Shown: positions 1 to 6,944, counted from the stretch's first letter. The stretch is 40,556 nt of DNA from an uncultured Clostridia bacterium (GCA_946407745.1 CAMJPQ010000029.1:1-40556), one strand, 5' to 3'. The notes: generated by a model from the letters alone, not told the origin. A program made the numbers and translations.

Positions 1-55
1 GCGGGAAGCCGGGAACCTCCCGCCTCGAAGAATAAAAAGCCCCGTTTATCACTGC
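1..55. repeat. 55-bp direct repeat, copy 1 (contig start)
   Basis: These 55 bases recur without mismatch at 40388-40442; position 56 is the first difference (t against c). The repeat holds the 3' arm and U-tract of a minus-strand terminator and most of a GC-rich hairpin. Because the window begins exactly at the repeat, this may be an assembly-graph node closing a circular genome, a mosaic module boundary, or a true repeat. Confidence 0.97.
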
Positions 56-64
56 TCATGGGGC
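31..64 (-). terminator. Rho-independent terminator after the leftward early genes
   Basis: Read on the minus strand, GCCCC (64-60) pairs with GGGGC (43-39) across a 16-nt loop, followed by TTTTTATT (38-31). It lies just after the tRNA-like element. The 5' arm is outside the 55-bp repeat and the 3' arm inside it, so copy 2 of the repeat does not form this hairpin. If the genome closes here, transcription must read through or restart before the methylase. Confidence 0.65.
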
Positions 65-66
65 AT

Positions 67-131
67 TGGTGACGGGTGACGGAGTTGAACCGCACGGAAG
101 GAGCCTACCCTTCCGCTCACCGAAGCCCGTC
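67..131 (-). ncRNA. tRNA-like element lacking a D arm (65 nt, encoded CCA)
   Basis: On the minus strand GACGGG (131-126) pairs with CCCGTC (76-71), followed directly by ACCA (70-67), like an acceptor stem with discriminator base and CCA end. A T-loop-like GGTTCAACTCC sits at 91-81. Between them is a perfect 7-bp stem (CGGAAGG/CCTTCCG) with a 7-nt loop GTAGGCT, placed as an anticodon arm. Only 9 nt separate acceptor and anticodon stems, so there is no D arm, and the T stem pairs imperfectly. The 5' end overlaps the stop codon of the preceding gene by 2 nt. It may be a degenerate phage tRNA, a tRNA mimic, or an RNA-processing signal. Structure is seen; function is inferred. Confidence 0.5.
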
Positions 132-321
132 ATTTGGAGTACGTCATGCCGGGGTAGTCCCGGATGGCGAATTTCTTGATCTGCCCTTTGTCCCGGTAGG
201 TCAGGAATTTGTTTGCCGGGTGATCCCGGAAGGCCACGGTGCATATAATCGGCTCGTGGCCTTCCTTCTGGATCTTCACGGTCTCGCCGACCTGAAGGGC
301 CTTTACTTCCTCTGTGGTCAT
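130..321 (-). CDS. Small phage protein, 63 aa, early operon
   Basis: Begins MTTEEVKALQVGE and ends PGMTYSK. The start at 321 is chosen because its ATG overlaps the TGA of the preceding gene in an ATGA tetranucleotide (318-321), a usual sign of translational coupling; a longer ORF to 429 would overlap that gene needlessly. The protein is small and basic, with a beta-rich pattern (VGETVKIQKEG, then IICTVAFRDH) that suggests a small SH3-like or RNA/DNA-binding fold, but I do not recognise the family. It follows the first lytic gene and precedes the tRNA-like element, so it is probably made early from the promoter near 725-753. Confidence 0.72.
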   Translation of the reverse strand: MTTEEVKALQVGETVKIQKEGHEPIICTVAFRDHPANKFLTYRDKGQIKKFAIRDYPGMTYSK

Positions 322-680
322 ACATCCATGCCCATGCTGTGATATGCCCAAAACCTGCCGTGCCGGAAAATGATCTTGAACCAGTTCGTGAATATCTGCC
401 CGGTGCAATCGTACATGGACGGGCGGCACTCGCGGTATTCGGTGTCCATGAAGTAATCATGAGCGCCTTCCTTGGTCTTGATCCGTTCCGGGAGCTGGAT
501 CAGCACAATGCAGCCGTCCATTCCATCGTCCTTAATGACGCGCTCTTCCCGCTGCGGCCGGTGGTTGTATGCGCGGATTTCCCGCTTGAGCTGATCGAAC
601 TTCTTTTCGTGGCCCATCTCCTTGGCAAACAGGAGAAGATCATACGCACATCTGAGGTCTCTGCTGCTTCTGATATTCAT
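318..680 (-). CDS. First gene of the leftward early operon, 120 aa, unknown function
   Basis: Starts MNIRSSRDLRCAYDLLLFAK with a strong ribosome binding site (AAGGAGG, 7 nt before the ATG). It sits at the cro position, divergent from the repressor at 839 and directly downstream of a consensus promoter with operator-like sites. The N-terminal half is helical and basic (residues 1-50, ending in an arginine-rich RAYNHRPQREER stretch); the C-terminal half holds aromatic and cysteine residues (YDCTGQIFTNWFK). No classical helix-turn-helix is evident. The next gene is coupled by an ATGA overlap. By position it could help the lytic switch or host takeover, but this is position-based inference only. 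Confidence 0.8.
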   Translation of the reverse strand: MNIRSSRDLRCAYDLLLFAKEMGHEKKFDQLKREIRAYNHRPQREERVIKDDGMDGCIVLIQLPERIKTKEGAHDYFMDTEYRECRPSMYDCTGQIFTNWFKIIFRHGRFWAYHSMGMDV

Positions 681-724
681 GGGGCTACCTCCTTGCTTGT
701 ATTAGAAACTCAGAATCTGAGGAT

Positions 725-753
725 ATAATAATATGCGGTTCTAAGAATGTCAA
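725..753 (-). promoter_or_regulatory. Leftward lytic promoter
   Basis: The minus strand has TTGACA (753-748), a 17-nt spacer and TATTAT (730-725), an excellent sigma-A promoter. An operator-like TTCTTAGAA lies inside the spacer (747-739), directly after the -35 box, so repressor bound there would block polymerase. It drives the genes at 680 and below and, if the genome is circular, the whole lytic operon. Confidence 0.82.
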
Positions 754-799
754 GACTTTTTTTATTATTTTCTAAGAGTTTATCTTGATTGTTTAGAAC
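739..799. promoter_or_regulatory. Operator-like site cluster (three or four sites)
   Basis: Near-palindromic sites related to TTCTAAGAA occur at 739-747 (TTCTAAGAA), 770-778 (TTCTAAGAG) and 791-799 (GTTTAGAAC), with a weaker TTAGAA at 702-707. The first lies between the -10 and -35 boxes of the leftward promoter; the third lies in the spacer of the rightward promoter. This is the arrangement expected of CI/Cro-type operators controlling two divergent promoters. Binding by the product of the gene at 839 is inferred. Confidence 0.65.
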
Positions 800-813
800 A
801 CTTATTGTAAAAT
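785..813 (+). promoter_or_regulatory. Rightward repressor/integrase promoter
   Basis: TTGATT (785-790), 17-nt spacer, TAAAAT (808-813), about 25 nt before the ATG at 839, with a strong GAAAGGAGGGG ribosome binding site between. It should drive the repressor, the small membrane protein and the integrase as one lysogeny transcript. An operator-like site (791-799) lies in the spacer, consistent with autoregulation. Confidence 0.75.
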
Positions 814-838
814 ACAAATAGAAAGGAGGGGTGCAATA

Positions 839-1210
839 ATGGCAATGTTCACCAAAAAGCAAATAGCGGACCTCTTAAAAGACAAGCGCCTTGAACTTGG
901 CTTGACCGGTTTAGAAGTGGTTCAACGTTTGAAACAGCAATACGATATCGACTTATCTGATAAAACGCTGTATGGATATGAAAGAGCTGTCAGTACTCCG
1001 AACGTCCCCCTGTTTCTCGCGCTATGCAAAATATATGAGATAGAAGATGTTGCCGGTTCTCTTGAGCGGGCCAAAACTCGCCGGAGGGCATTGACGGTTA
1101 CAGAAGAACGGCTCGTGACGTATTTCCGGCAGGCTTCCCCGGAGGCGCAGGAACTCGCGCTGAAGATGCTGAAGCCTGAAGAACAAGATACCGCTTCATT
1201 GGTAGGGTAG
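839..1210 (+). CDS. XRE-family HTH transcriptional regulator (CI-like repressor)
   Basis: A 123-aa protein with an N-terminal helix-turn-helix of the XRE/Cro-CI type (about residues 6-70). FTKKQIADLLKDKR leads into ELGLTGLEVVQRLKQQ, and SDKTLYGYERAVSTPNV matches the recognition-helix and following segment, where the family has lYkwErG. The C-terminal third (TVTEERLVTYFRQASPEAQE) resembles the tail of small Firmicutes phage repressors that lack a LexA-type peptidase domain. It lies divergent from the first lytic gene across a control region with repeated palindromes and precedes the integrase in one operon. It is probably the lysogeny repressor. With no cleavage domain, induction would need an anti-repressor or other mechanism. 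Start chosen for the GAAAGGAGG site. Confidence 0.85.
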   Translation: MAMFTKKQIADLLKDKRLELGLTGLEVVQRLKQQYDIDLSDKTLYGYERAVSTPNVPLFLALCKIYEIEDVAGSLERAKTRRRALTVTEERLVTYFRQASPEAQELALKMLKPEEQDTASLVG

Positions 1211-1214
1211 TGAA

Positions 1215-1592
1215 ATGAATACTGGTGTGAAATTTATCTTGGCGGTCCTTCTCCTGTTCGCATTTTTCGCCGGCGGCTTTTGTCTCGGGAGATACGATAT
1301 CCCGCAGGAGATGTTTGAGGAATCCTATTCAGACGGATATGAAGACGGCCTGAGCGACGGAGAATGGGATGCAGACGCCCGGTATGCTGCTGGGTATGCA
1401 GATGGTCACGCCGAAGCAGAAAGCCACAGCGAGGCGTATTATGAGCTTCTCAGGCAGGCGTATCAATCAACCGGCGGCACGGGTGCCGGGTTCAGCACGG
1501 ATGCGGACGGCAATGTGTATGTGGAAGAGACCGCGCCGAACGGTCAGAAGGTGAGGTGCCCTTTACGCCATGATCTGCCGATACTGCGATAA
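1215..1592 (+). CDS. Membrane-anchored small protein with acidic Gly-Asp repeats
   Basis: A 125-aa protein with an N-terminal hydrophobic segment (about residues 5-26, FILAVLLLFAFFAGGFCLG) that could be a signal anchor. After it come tyrosine/acid repeats of the form YxDGYxDG (SDGYEDGLSDG, then AAGYADGHAEAE), followed by a polar tail. The body is probably outside the membrane. It starts 4 nt after the repressor stop and its 3' end overlaps the integrase start by 23 nt, so all three genes are likely co-transcribed from the lysogeny promoter. A gene expressed in lysogens and anchored in the membrane could act in superinfection exclusion or sensing, but no family is recognised and the role is speculative. 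Confidence 0.75.
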   Translation: MNTGVKFILAVLLLFAFFAGGFCLGRYDIPQEMFEESYSDGYEDGLSDGEWDADARYAAGYADGHAEAESHSEAYYELLRQAYQSTGGTGAGFSTDADGNVYVEETAPNGQKVRCPLRHDLPILR

Positions 1593-2694
1593 GGAAGTGG
1601 CCGACGGCAGCATCTTCTGTTCCTTCTGCGGAGAGCGCCTTGCCCGGAAGAAGAAGGGGAAGAAAGAGGAAATCAAGGTCCCGAAGCCCCGGCAGCTTAA
1701 ATCCGGTGCATGGAATATTGAGCTGCGCAAGGAAGGGGAGAGTATCACCGAGGCCACGCCGGAATCCTGCACTGCCCGCGCCCGCGCCGTCCGGGCCGGG
1801 TTCCTGAAAATAGAAAAAGCCCCGCCGAAGCAGAGCTTGAAATCTGTGATACGGAAGTATATTGACGACAATGAAGCTGTCCTGGCTGTTGATACCGTCC
1901 GTTCCTATGAATCCATGATTGAGAATCGCTTTCAGGACTACATGGACGCGGATATCTGGACGCTGCCATGGCAGGAGATGATATCAGCCGAGGCAAAGAA
2001 GAAAGCCCCGAAGACAGTTTACAATGGCTGGAGGATGGTCACGGCAGCGCTGAACTATGGCGGCCTGCCGGTGCCGAAGGTGAATCTTCCTCAGAGCGCA
2101 CAGAAAGAAACGGAATGGCTGGACTATGAACAGATACAGACGTTCATCAAGGCCATAGAAGGGAAGTCCTGCGAGCTTGCCTGTCTGCTGGCGCTGCACT
2201 CCCTGAGAATATCGGAGATCCGCGCACTGACGCCGGACAGCATCAAGCGTGGAGTGATCCGGGTCCGGGGTGCCGTCGTCCCGGATAAGAACGATAAGCT
2301 CACCTACAAGGAGGCAAACAAGAACGATCCATCCCGCCGGGATATTCAGGTCATGATACCGCGCCTCACGGCGATATGGCCGAAAGAGGGAACGATCAAA
2401 CTTCAGGCAGCCTCGCCGCTGCGGCGTCAGTTGGAGAAGGTCTGTAAGCAGAACAGCCTGCCCGTGATTACCATCCACGGCCTGCGCCACTCCTTCGCAA
2501 GCCTCGCCTATCACCTGAAATGGGATGAACGTACCACCTGCGCCGTCGGCGGCTGGGGTGATCCTACCTGCGTGCATCGTATCTATACGCACCTGTCGAA
2601 GCTGGACAAGAACGACAACATAGAGAAGATGAAGCAGTTCTATAACGGCCAAATTACGAATGGAATTACGAACGAAAATCAGAAGGCCCAGTGA
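1570..2694 (+). CDS. int: Tyrosine site-specific integrase with N-terminal zinc ribbon
   Basis: A 374-aa tyrosine recombinase for prophage integration and excision. Domains: a CxxC...CxxC zinc ribbon (C3, C6, C17, C20), a lysine-rich linker, an AP2-like arm-binding region (about 40-80), a SAM-like core-binding domain (about 88-175) and the catalytic domain (180-365). Visible catalytic residues are R213 (SLRISEIRAL), H303 and R306 (HGLRHSF), W329 in place of the second His (GGWGDP), and nucleophile Y339 (HRIYTHL). The beta-hairpin Lys is near 247-251. The gene overlaps the preceding one by 23 nt. Its last codons (NGQITNGITN) are also the first pair of attP-like repeats. It ends facing the lysis genes, the usual phage int-attP position. 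Confidence 0.95.
   Translation: MICRYCDKEVADGSIFCSFCGERLARKKKGKKEEIKVPKPRQLKSGAWNIELRKEGESITEATPESCTARARAVRAGFLKIEKAPPKQSLKSVIRKYIDDNEAVLAVDTVRSYESMIENRFQDYMDADIWTLPWQEMISAEAKKKAPKTVYNGWRMVTAALNYGGLPVPKVNLPQSAQKETEWLDYEQIQTFIKAIEGKSCELACLLALHSLRISEIRALTPDSIKRGVIRVRGAVVPDKNDKLTYKEANKNDPSRRDIQVMIPRLTAIWPKEGTIKLQAASPLRRQLEKVCKQNSLPVITIHGLRHSFASLAYHLKWDERTTCAVGGWGDPTCVHRIYTHLSKLDKNDNIEKMKQFYNGQITNGITNENQKAQ
2653..2674 (+). repeat. Integrase arm-type repeat pair, copy 1
   Basis: Two TTACGAAYG-like motifs 13 bp apart within 22 bp, overlapping the 3' end of int. The same 22-bp unit recurs at 2894-2915 with 19 of 22 bases identical. Paired direct repeats flanking the int terminus match the arm-binding sites of tyrosine integrases with an N-terminal arm-binding domain. 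Confidence 0.7.
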
Positions 2695-2893
2695 TTACTG
2701 GCCGGATAGAGGTTTCAAAGAAAGTTCGAAGCCTTCTTCCCCTGCCAGAACAGAAAGCGCGAGATTTGTCGAGAATCCCGCGCTTTTGCTGTATTTGCTG
2801 GACTTTTCACCGCTTTTTGTTCTCTCGGAAATTCCGGTTTTCCTCACTTGGAAAACCACAATTCAACAATGTAGAACACAAATAAGCGGCAAT
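2675..2893. other. Probable attP region between int and the lysis module
   Basis: A 219-bp span bounded by the two arm-type repeat pairs, non-coding apart from the last int codons. It contains a strong hairpin terminator (2755-2787) and an AT-rich stretch toward 2800-2893. A core crossover site should lie inside, but without a host attB the core cannot be identified. Placing attP here is inferred from repeats and gene order. Confidence 0.6.
2755..2787 (+). terminator. Terminator of the repressor-int operon
   Basis: AAGCGCG (2755-2761) pairs with CGCGCTT (2779-2785), with an inner GATT/AATC extension and a 7-nt loop, followed by TT. An AAA run on its 5' side gives some activity in the other direction. 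It lies 60 nt after the int stop and insulates the lysogeny operon from the converging lysis genes. Confidence 0.75.
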
Positions 2894-2915
2894 TTTACGA
2901 ACGGATTTACGAACG
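2894..2915 (+). repeat. Integrase arm-type repeat pair, copy 2
   Basis: Second copy of the 22-bp unit with two TTTACGAACG-like motifs, 19 of 22 bases identical to 2653-2674 and in the same orientation. It ends just before the holin stop at 2921. See copy 1. Confidence 0.7.
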
Positions 2916-2920
2916 CCGGG

Positions 2921-3259
2921 TTACTCCGGCAGAGCCGCTGTCTCCGTTTTGTTGAAGTTGTTGTTGAATTCGTTGACGGCTGCCTCGATCATGGAAACAA
3001 GCTCATACTCGCTGATCTGGATTCCGTACTCGGCCAGAATCTTAGAGGCTCGCCCCATGGCCTTACGCAGTTTCTGTTCGCCGTGCAGGTCCTTATAGAG
3101 CTGCTCCACAGTCCGCACGACGGTCCTGCATACCGCCTGCTTAATCTCCGTGGTGACATACTTCTTGTACAGGTTCTTCGCCTGCACGCCCAGCCAACCG
3201 GCAAGGCCCAAAAGCAAAAGCAGAAGAATCTGAGACAGATAGCCGTTGAGAATGTTCAT
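2921..3259 (-). CDS. Phage holin, LLH-like
   Basis: A 112-aa protein with one N-terminal hydrophobic segment (about residues 8-25, SQILLLLLLGLAGWLGV) and a charged helical C-terminal body. This is the layout of the LLH holin family of Firmicutes phages. Holins make membrane lesions that let the endolysin reach peptidoglycan. It is the last gene of the lytic transcript, after a second small membrane protein and the endolysin, and faces int across attP. The ribosome binding site GAAAGGAG lies 7 nt before the ATG. The family call rests on architecture and context rather than a signature residue. Confidence 0.8.
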   Translation of the reverse strand: MNILNGYLSQILLLLLLGLAGWLGVQAKNLYKKYVTTEIKQAVCRTVVRTVEQLYKDLHGEQKLRKAMGRASKILAEYGIQISEYELVSMIEAAVNEFNNNFNKTETAALPE

Positions 3260-3272
3260 GGTTTATCTCCTT

Positions 3273-3539
3273 TCAACCTTCGGTTTTCCTTTCCAGGTCC
3301 TCGATTCGGTGATTGGCCACTTTGATCTGCTCTTCAATAACCGGGATGCGTTCCGCAAAGCCGTTGTGCTTCCGGACCTCCCGTGTCAATTCATCGATCT
3401 TCGTGTCTGTCACGGCCTGCGCCACGGTGAGCTTCTGCGTGACAGCTTCCTTCGTAGAGTTTGCTGTGATCACTGCTACGATCACGGACCCCACAAGCCC
3501 AAAAACGCCCGTAATGATCGCTACCATTATTTCGTTCAT
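3273..3539 (-). CDS. Small membrane protein of the lysis cassette (holin-like or XhlA-like)
   Basis: An 88-aa protein starting MNEIMVAIITGVFG. The start at 3539 is chosen because it overlaps the endolysin stop by ATGA (3536-3539); a longer ORF upstream is an out-of-frame shadow of the endolysin. One hydrophobic N-terminal segment (residues 3-26, rich in Gly and Val) is followed by a coiled-coil-like charged helix (VTDTKIDELTREVRKH...HRIEDLERKTEG). This topology resembles XhlA/hemolysin-type lysis proteins and small holins. Lying between endolysin and LLH-like holin, it likely cooperates in membrane permeabilisation or controls lysis timing. Confidence 0.75.
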   Translation of the reverse strand: MNEIMVAIITGVFGLVGSVIVAVITANSTKEAVTQKLTVAQAVTDTKIDELTREVRKHNGFAERIPVIEEQIKVANHRIEDLERKTEG

Positions 3540-4348
3540 CCCGTCACCCCCAGCATCTTCGCCCAGGTCTCGGCGTCGATCTCCCCGGACACGCGCAGCC
3601 CTGCGCTCCTCTGGAAGTTCTTCGCGGCATTCTTGGTATTGTAGCCAAAGTCGCCGTCGGCCCCGTCGGGGCCGCAGCTGTAGCCGAGGGCAATCAGAAT
3701 CCCCTGTGCCACGACCACGGATCTCCCGCAGCAACCGAAGGACAGCACCGGCAGCGCCTTGCATAGTGCCTCACAGTCGGGCTTGTCCTCCGGAACCTCG
3801 GGCTCTGTGTCGGGCTCTTCGGGCGGTTCTTCCGGGGAAGCCTCTGCGGCATCGTCCACATACCCCGGCACGGCAAAGCCCCGGATAAAAGTGTCGCCCT
3901 GATAGATGTACCGGCGCTTAACCGTGTCTGAGTAGTTCCCCTCGACAACCTCGATCAGCTTGCCGTCTACATAGACTACAATTCCGACGTGATCGGCGCT
4001 GCCGACGCAATCCCCGACCCCCGAATCCTGCCAGTCGTAGAAGATCAAATCACCAGGCGTCGGCGTATAGCTGTCGTCCTCGATCCATTGACCCTTCGCC
4101 CGGTAAGCATCGATCATCCCGTCACAGTTGACGTGCGGGAGGATGATATCACCGAGGCCGACGGCCATCCCGACGGCGGAGACAAACGCCGCGCACCACG
4201 GGTCATTATAGGTCATCCGGTAGCTGTCGGGCGGCCTCATGCGGTTATACAGGTCGATGATGGCTCTGTGCGAGCCGTCCGCCTCGTTGTAACCGAGCCA
4301 TTCCCGAGCCTGGGAGACAATTGCGTTCCTTTTTTCAAGTGCTGTCAT
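3536..4348 (-). CDS. Endolysin: N-terminal CHAP amidase/endopeptidase plus peptidoglycan-binding domain
   Basis: A 270-aa lysin. The N-terminal domain (about 1-165) is a CHAP-type cysteine amidohydrolase, with nucleophile C52 in NDPWCAAFVSAV, H120 in ADHVGIVV, and a polar third residue near 136-138 (VEGNYS). A proline/glutamate-rich linker (170-190) follows. The C-terminal domain (about 200-268) is a PG_binding_1-like repeat (GRSVVVAQGILIALGY...NFQRSAGLRVSGEIDAETW). The start at 4348 is preceded by AAAGGAGAG, and the 31 codons upstream in the ORF are not supported. There is no signal peptide, so export depends on the holins. It lies between the tail gene and the holin genes. Confidence 0.92.
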   Translation of the reverse strand: MTALEKRNAIVSQAREWLGYNEADGSHRAIIDLYNRMRPPDSYRMTYNDPWCAAFVSAVGMAVGLGDIILPHVNCDGMIDAYRAKGQWIEDDSYTPTPGDLIFYDWQDSGVGDCVGSADHVGIVVYVDGKLIEVVEGNYSDTVKRRYIYQGDTFIRGFAVPGYVDDAAEASPEEPPEEPDTEPEVPEDKPDCEALCKALPVLSFGCCGRSVVVAQGILIALGYSCGPDGADGDFGYNTKNAAKNFQRSAGLRVSGEIDAETWAKMLGVTG

Positions 4349-4364
4349 AGTCTCTCCTTTCTGG

Positions 4365-6944
4365 TCACGACCACGCGCCAAATATCTCGCCCGTAAGATA
4401 GTTGAGGGACAGTCCTCTGTGCCGGACTCCCACGGTGTCAATATCCGCGCCGAGCCGCAGAAACTTGATGTTGTGCTGGTAGAGGTCCACGGCCATCAGC
4501 GTGCCGCAGGAAAAGTTGTACGCATCGACGGATTCGTTTTTCAGGACATTCCCGGCTCGCTGCGCCAGCGACGGGAACGTCACGACGAGCTGCCCGCCGT
4601 ATTCGGGCTTGAGCCGGTACAAATTGTCCTGATGGCTGTGTCCGACGAGCCAGCACAAAAACGTACCGCCTCCGTCCATAAAGTCCTTGACTTTTTCCGC
4701 GGCTGCGATGTTGATCATGTCGCTCGGATAGGATGCATACGGTTTCCACAGCGAAGGGATCCACTCGGCATAGGCTTCCTTAAAACCGTAGTGCGATACG
4801 CAGATGACCGGCTTCGAGGACGCCGCCGCATCCGCAAGGACCGATTCCAGCCATGTTGCCTCAGCAGCGTTCCAGTACATGCAGTCCAGCGCTACGATAC
4901 GAATCCCATTAACGTCGTAGTAGTAATAGCAGAGAGAGTTCGCCGCCGCGTCTGTCGGCTGCACAAGACCCTCTTGCTCTGCGATTGGGGCAATGACGAG
5001 GTTGTACGTTGTTGCCTGTGGCCCCACATTTCCGAGCGACGAGTAGCTGTCGTGGTTTCCGACCACGTTGATGCAGGGCAGATCGATGTACGACATGCTC
5101 TTGTCGTAAGCCCCCGGATAATTTGACTGCAATGTCTGCGCCGTATCGCCGCAGTTGATGATCGCGTCAAAGTAGCTGAGTCCCCACGTTTCCATCAGGG
5201 CCAGCAGAGCGCCAAGCCGCTGCATCTCGGCGTGGACGTCCGTGACAATCAGCGCTGTCAGGTTCGTTCGCCCGTACTGCTCGCTTGTTGTCCTGTGCTG
5301 GATCAGCACATCCGCCATTTCCTTCTGCTCCGCCTGCTTGTCGATAAAACCGCAAATGCTGTGTTTACCATAGATGACACAGTTGCTGTAGGCGTCCCTG
5401 TCGCCGTCGACGCCCCGCATTTCCAGGCGGAATTTTTTTGCCGCCGGGTATGCGTGTTTGTACACATCGGTGATAATCACGCCAGTCTGATCTGACCTGG
5501 CGAGGAATTCGTTATCCTTGTCATACAGGGCCAGATAAAAGGGCATCCCGGCTGTAAAAGCGATGGAGTAAATGTTGTCAAAATCGAGATAGCTGTTTGT
5601 TCGGATCGAAGTGTTTCTGGCGTAGTTTTCTCCGTCCGAGCCAATACCGCCGGTAAACCACAGCATCGGGTGCAGATTGATGTTTGTATACCCGTCTGGC
5701 ACCTTCGTGGTATCCACTTCCTGCAGGGTGACAAAAACGGTATAGTCCGTATACAGTGTATCTTTGCACGGGTTCAGGAGAATGATATTCACCAGACCGT
5801 CCGGTGCGGTGAAGTATCGGCGGTAAGTGTCGCCGTCCCTGTACGCATAGCCGATCGAGGTCGCCGAGCCGATGTTGTAAACGCTGATACTTGGATAGCT
5901 CGCGCCCGTTGTGGTCCCGGACATATGCTTGCAGGTTACAAGATACAGCTTTCCGGCTTCGAGCTGTATTCCGTCTGTCCAGGCTTTAACGGTGTTTGAG
6001 CTGATTGTCCGGCCCAATGCACCTGTCAATTTCAGGTACACATGCTGCTTGGACGCGGATGACTGATTTACATTTCCACCGTTTAGTGTCACAGTCATGC
6101 CTGTTCTTTTCGTCGCGAGGCATGTGCCGTCCGATGCGCCCGGAGTCCCGCTTAAATCGAAATCATTCCCGGCGTAGTCGGTCAGGCCGTGAAACGCGGA
6201 CGTTGCGTCTTCCAGACCGTCCACATCAGCACTCAGCTCCGTGTAGTCCTCCGGGATGCTCGCCAGCACTTCCTCGCCCTTGGTCTGCACGGCTGCCACC
6301 TGCGTGGCTCCGGCCTGATTAACCGCCGCAATCTGAGCAGCCCCGGCATCACCGATCGACGCGACAGACGCCGCAGCAGCCGCCGCGCTCCCGGCAGCAG
6401 CCGCCGCGCTGCCGCCTGCGTTGGTCTCGCTCAAAGCCGCTGCGCCGGCGCTTCCTGCTGCATCAGTCGCCGATGCCGCCGCGCTCTGCGCACTCTGCCC
6501 GGCATCGGCCACAAGCGCTTCGATCGCTGCCTCGTATGTCGGGAAACTCTCGATAAAGGCCTGCGCCGCCTCGCTCATCTGCACCCAGTTCACATACCCG
6601 ATATTTTCCTCGTAGGTATAGTCCTGGGGCTTCATACGCGGGCGGATCAGGTATTTCAGCAGTGCCGTCTCTTTGCCCTCGCCGCCGTCTTCCTGCTCGA
6701 ACACACTGACCACCAGCGGCCCGTCGAACTGCATCAAGAAGTTCGGCACCTTGCAGACCCAGCTCGCCGTCTCATCTTCCGTCTCGACTTCCTCGGACAC
6801 AACGACAATTGCCCGATTGAGCGCAGGATGGGCAAAGCGCAGCTGCGGCGTCTCTGTCGCGCCGGTGATGATGAGCTCACGGTCGACGTCCCACTGAGCA
6901 AACGTCGGTTTCCCGCCGACTTTATCTGTTACTTGAATTCCCAT
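4365..6944 (-). CDS. Tail fibre/spike with C-terminal calcineurin-like phosphoesterase
   Basis: An 859-aa virion protein. The N-terminal ~110 residues probably attach to the tail. Residues about 145-230 are an Ala/Gly/Ser-rich repetitive shaft like those of phage tail fibres. The middle (240-540) is beta-rich and carbohydrate-binding-like. The C-terminal ~300 residues are a metallophosphoesterase with all usual metal motifs: D569-V-H571, G-D600, G-N630-H631-D632, VSHYG near 690, and G-H769-S-H771. Such an enzyme could cut phosphodiester polymers such as teichoic acids on the host surface. The start at 6944 is chosen over the GTG at 6953 because AGGAG lies 10 nt before this ATG. The 5' end overlaps the 46-aa gene by 23 nt. 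Confidence 0.88.
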   Translation of the reverse strand: MGIQVTDKVGGKPTFAQWDVDRELIITGATETPQLRFAHPALNRAIVVVSEEVETEDETASWVCKVPNFLMQFDGPLVVSVFEQEDGGEGKETALLKYLIRPRMKPQDYTYEENIGYVNWVQMSEAAQAFIESFPTYEAAIEALVADAGQSAQSAAASATDAAGSAGAAALSETNAGGSAAAAAGSAAAAAASVASIGDAGAAQIAAVNQAGATQVAAVQTKGEEVLASIPEDYTELSADVDGLEDATSAFHGLTDYAGNDFDLSGTPGASDGTCLATKRTGMTVTLNGGNVNQSSASKQHVYLKLTGALGRTISSNTVKAWTDGIQLEAGKLYLVTCKHMSGTTTGASYPSISVYNIGSATSIGYAYRDGDTYRRYFTAPDGLVNIILLNPCKDTLYTDYTVFVTLQEVDTTKVPDGYTNINLHPMLWFTGGIGSDGENYARNTSIRTNSYLDFDNIYSIAFTAGMPFYLALYDKDNEFLARSDQTGVIITDVYKHAYPAAKKFRLEMRGVDGDRDAYSNCVIYGKHSICGFIDKQAEQKEMADVLIQHRTTSEQYGRTNLTALIVTDVHAEMQRLGALLALMETWGLSYFDAIINCGDTAQTLQSNYPGAYDKSMSYIDLPCINVVGNHDSYSSLGNVGPQATTYNLVIAPIAEQEGLVQPTDAAANSLCYYYYDVNGIRIVALDCMYWNAAEATWLESVLADAAASSKPVICVSHYGFKEAYAEWIPSLWKPYASYPSDMINIAAAEKVKDFMDGGGTFLCWLVGHSHQDNLYRLKPEYGGQLVVTFPSLAQRAGNVLKNESVDAYNFSCGTLMAVDLYQHNIKFLRLGADIDTVGVRHRGLSLNYLTGEIFGAWS

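Noticed and set aside
1-55. The 55-bp repeat as the attachment core
   Set aside because: It is 1.5 kb from the start of int and on the wrong side of the repressor; arm-type repeats and the int 3' end put attP at 2653-2915. Not fully excluded, since the right-hand flank could be host DNA.
1984-2652. A 222-codon minus frame across int
   Set aside because: Antisense shadow of the integrase, whose catalytic residues are all on the plus strand; no ribosome binding site.
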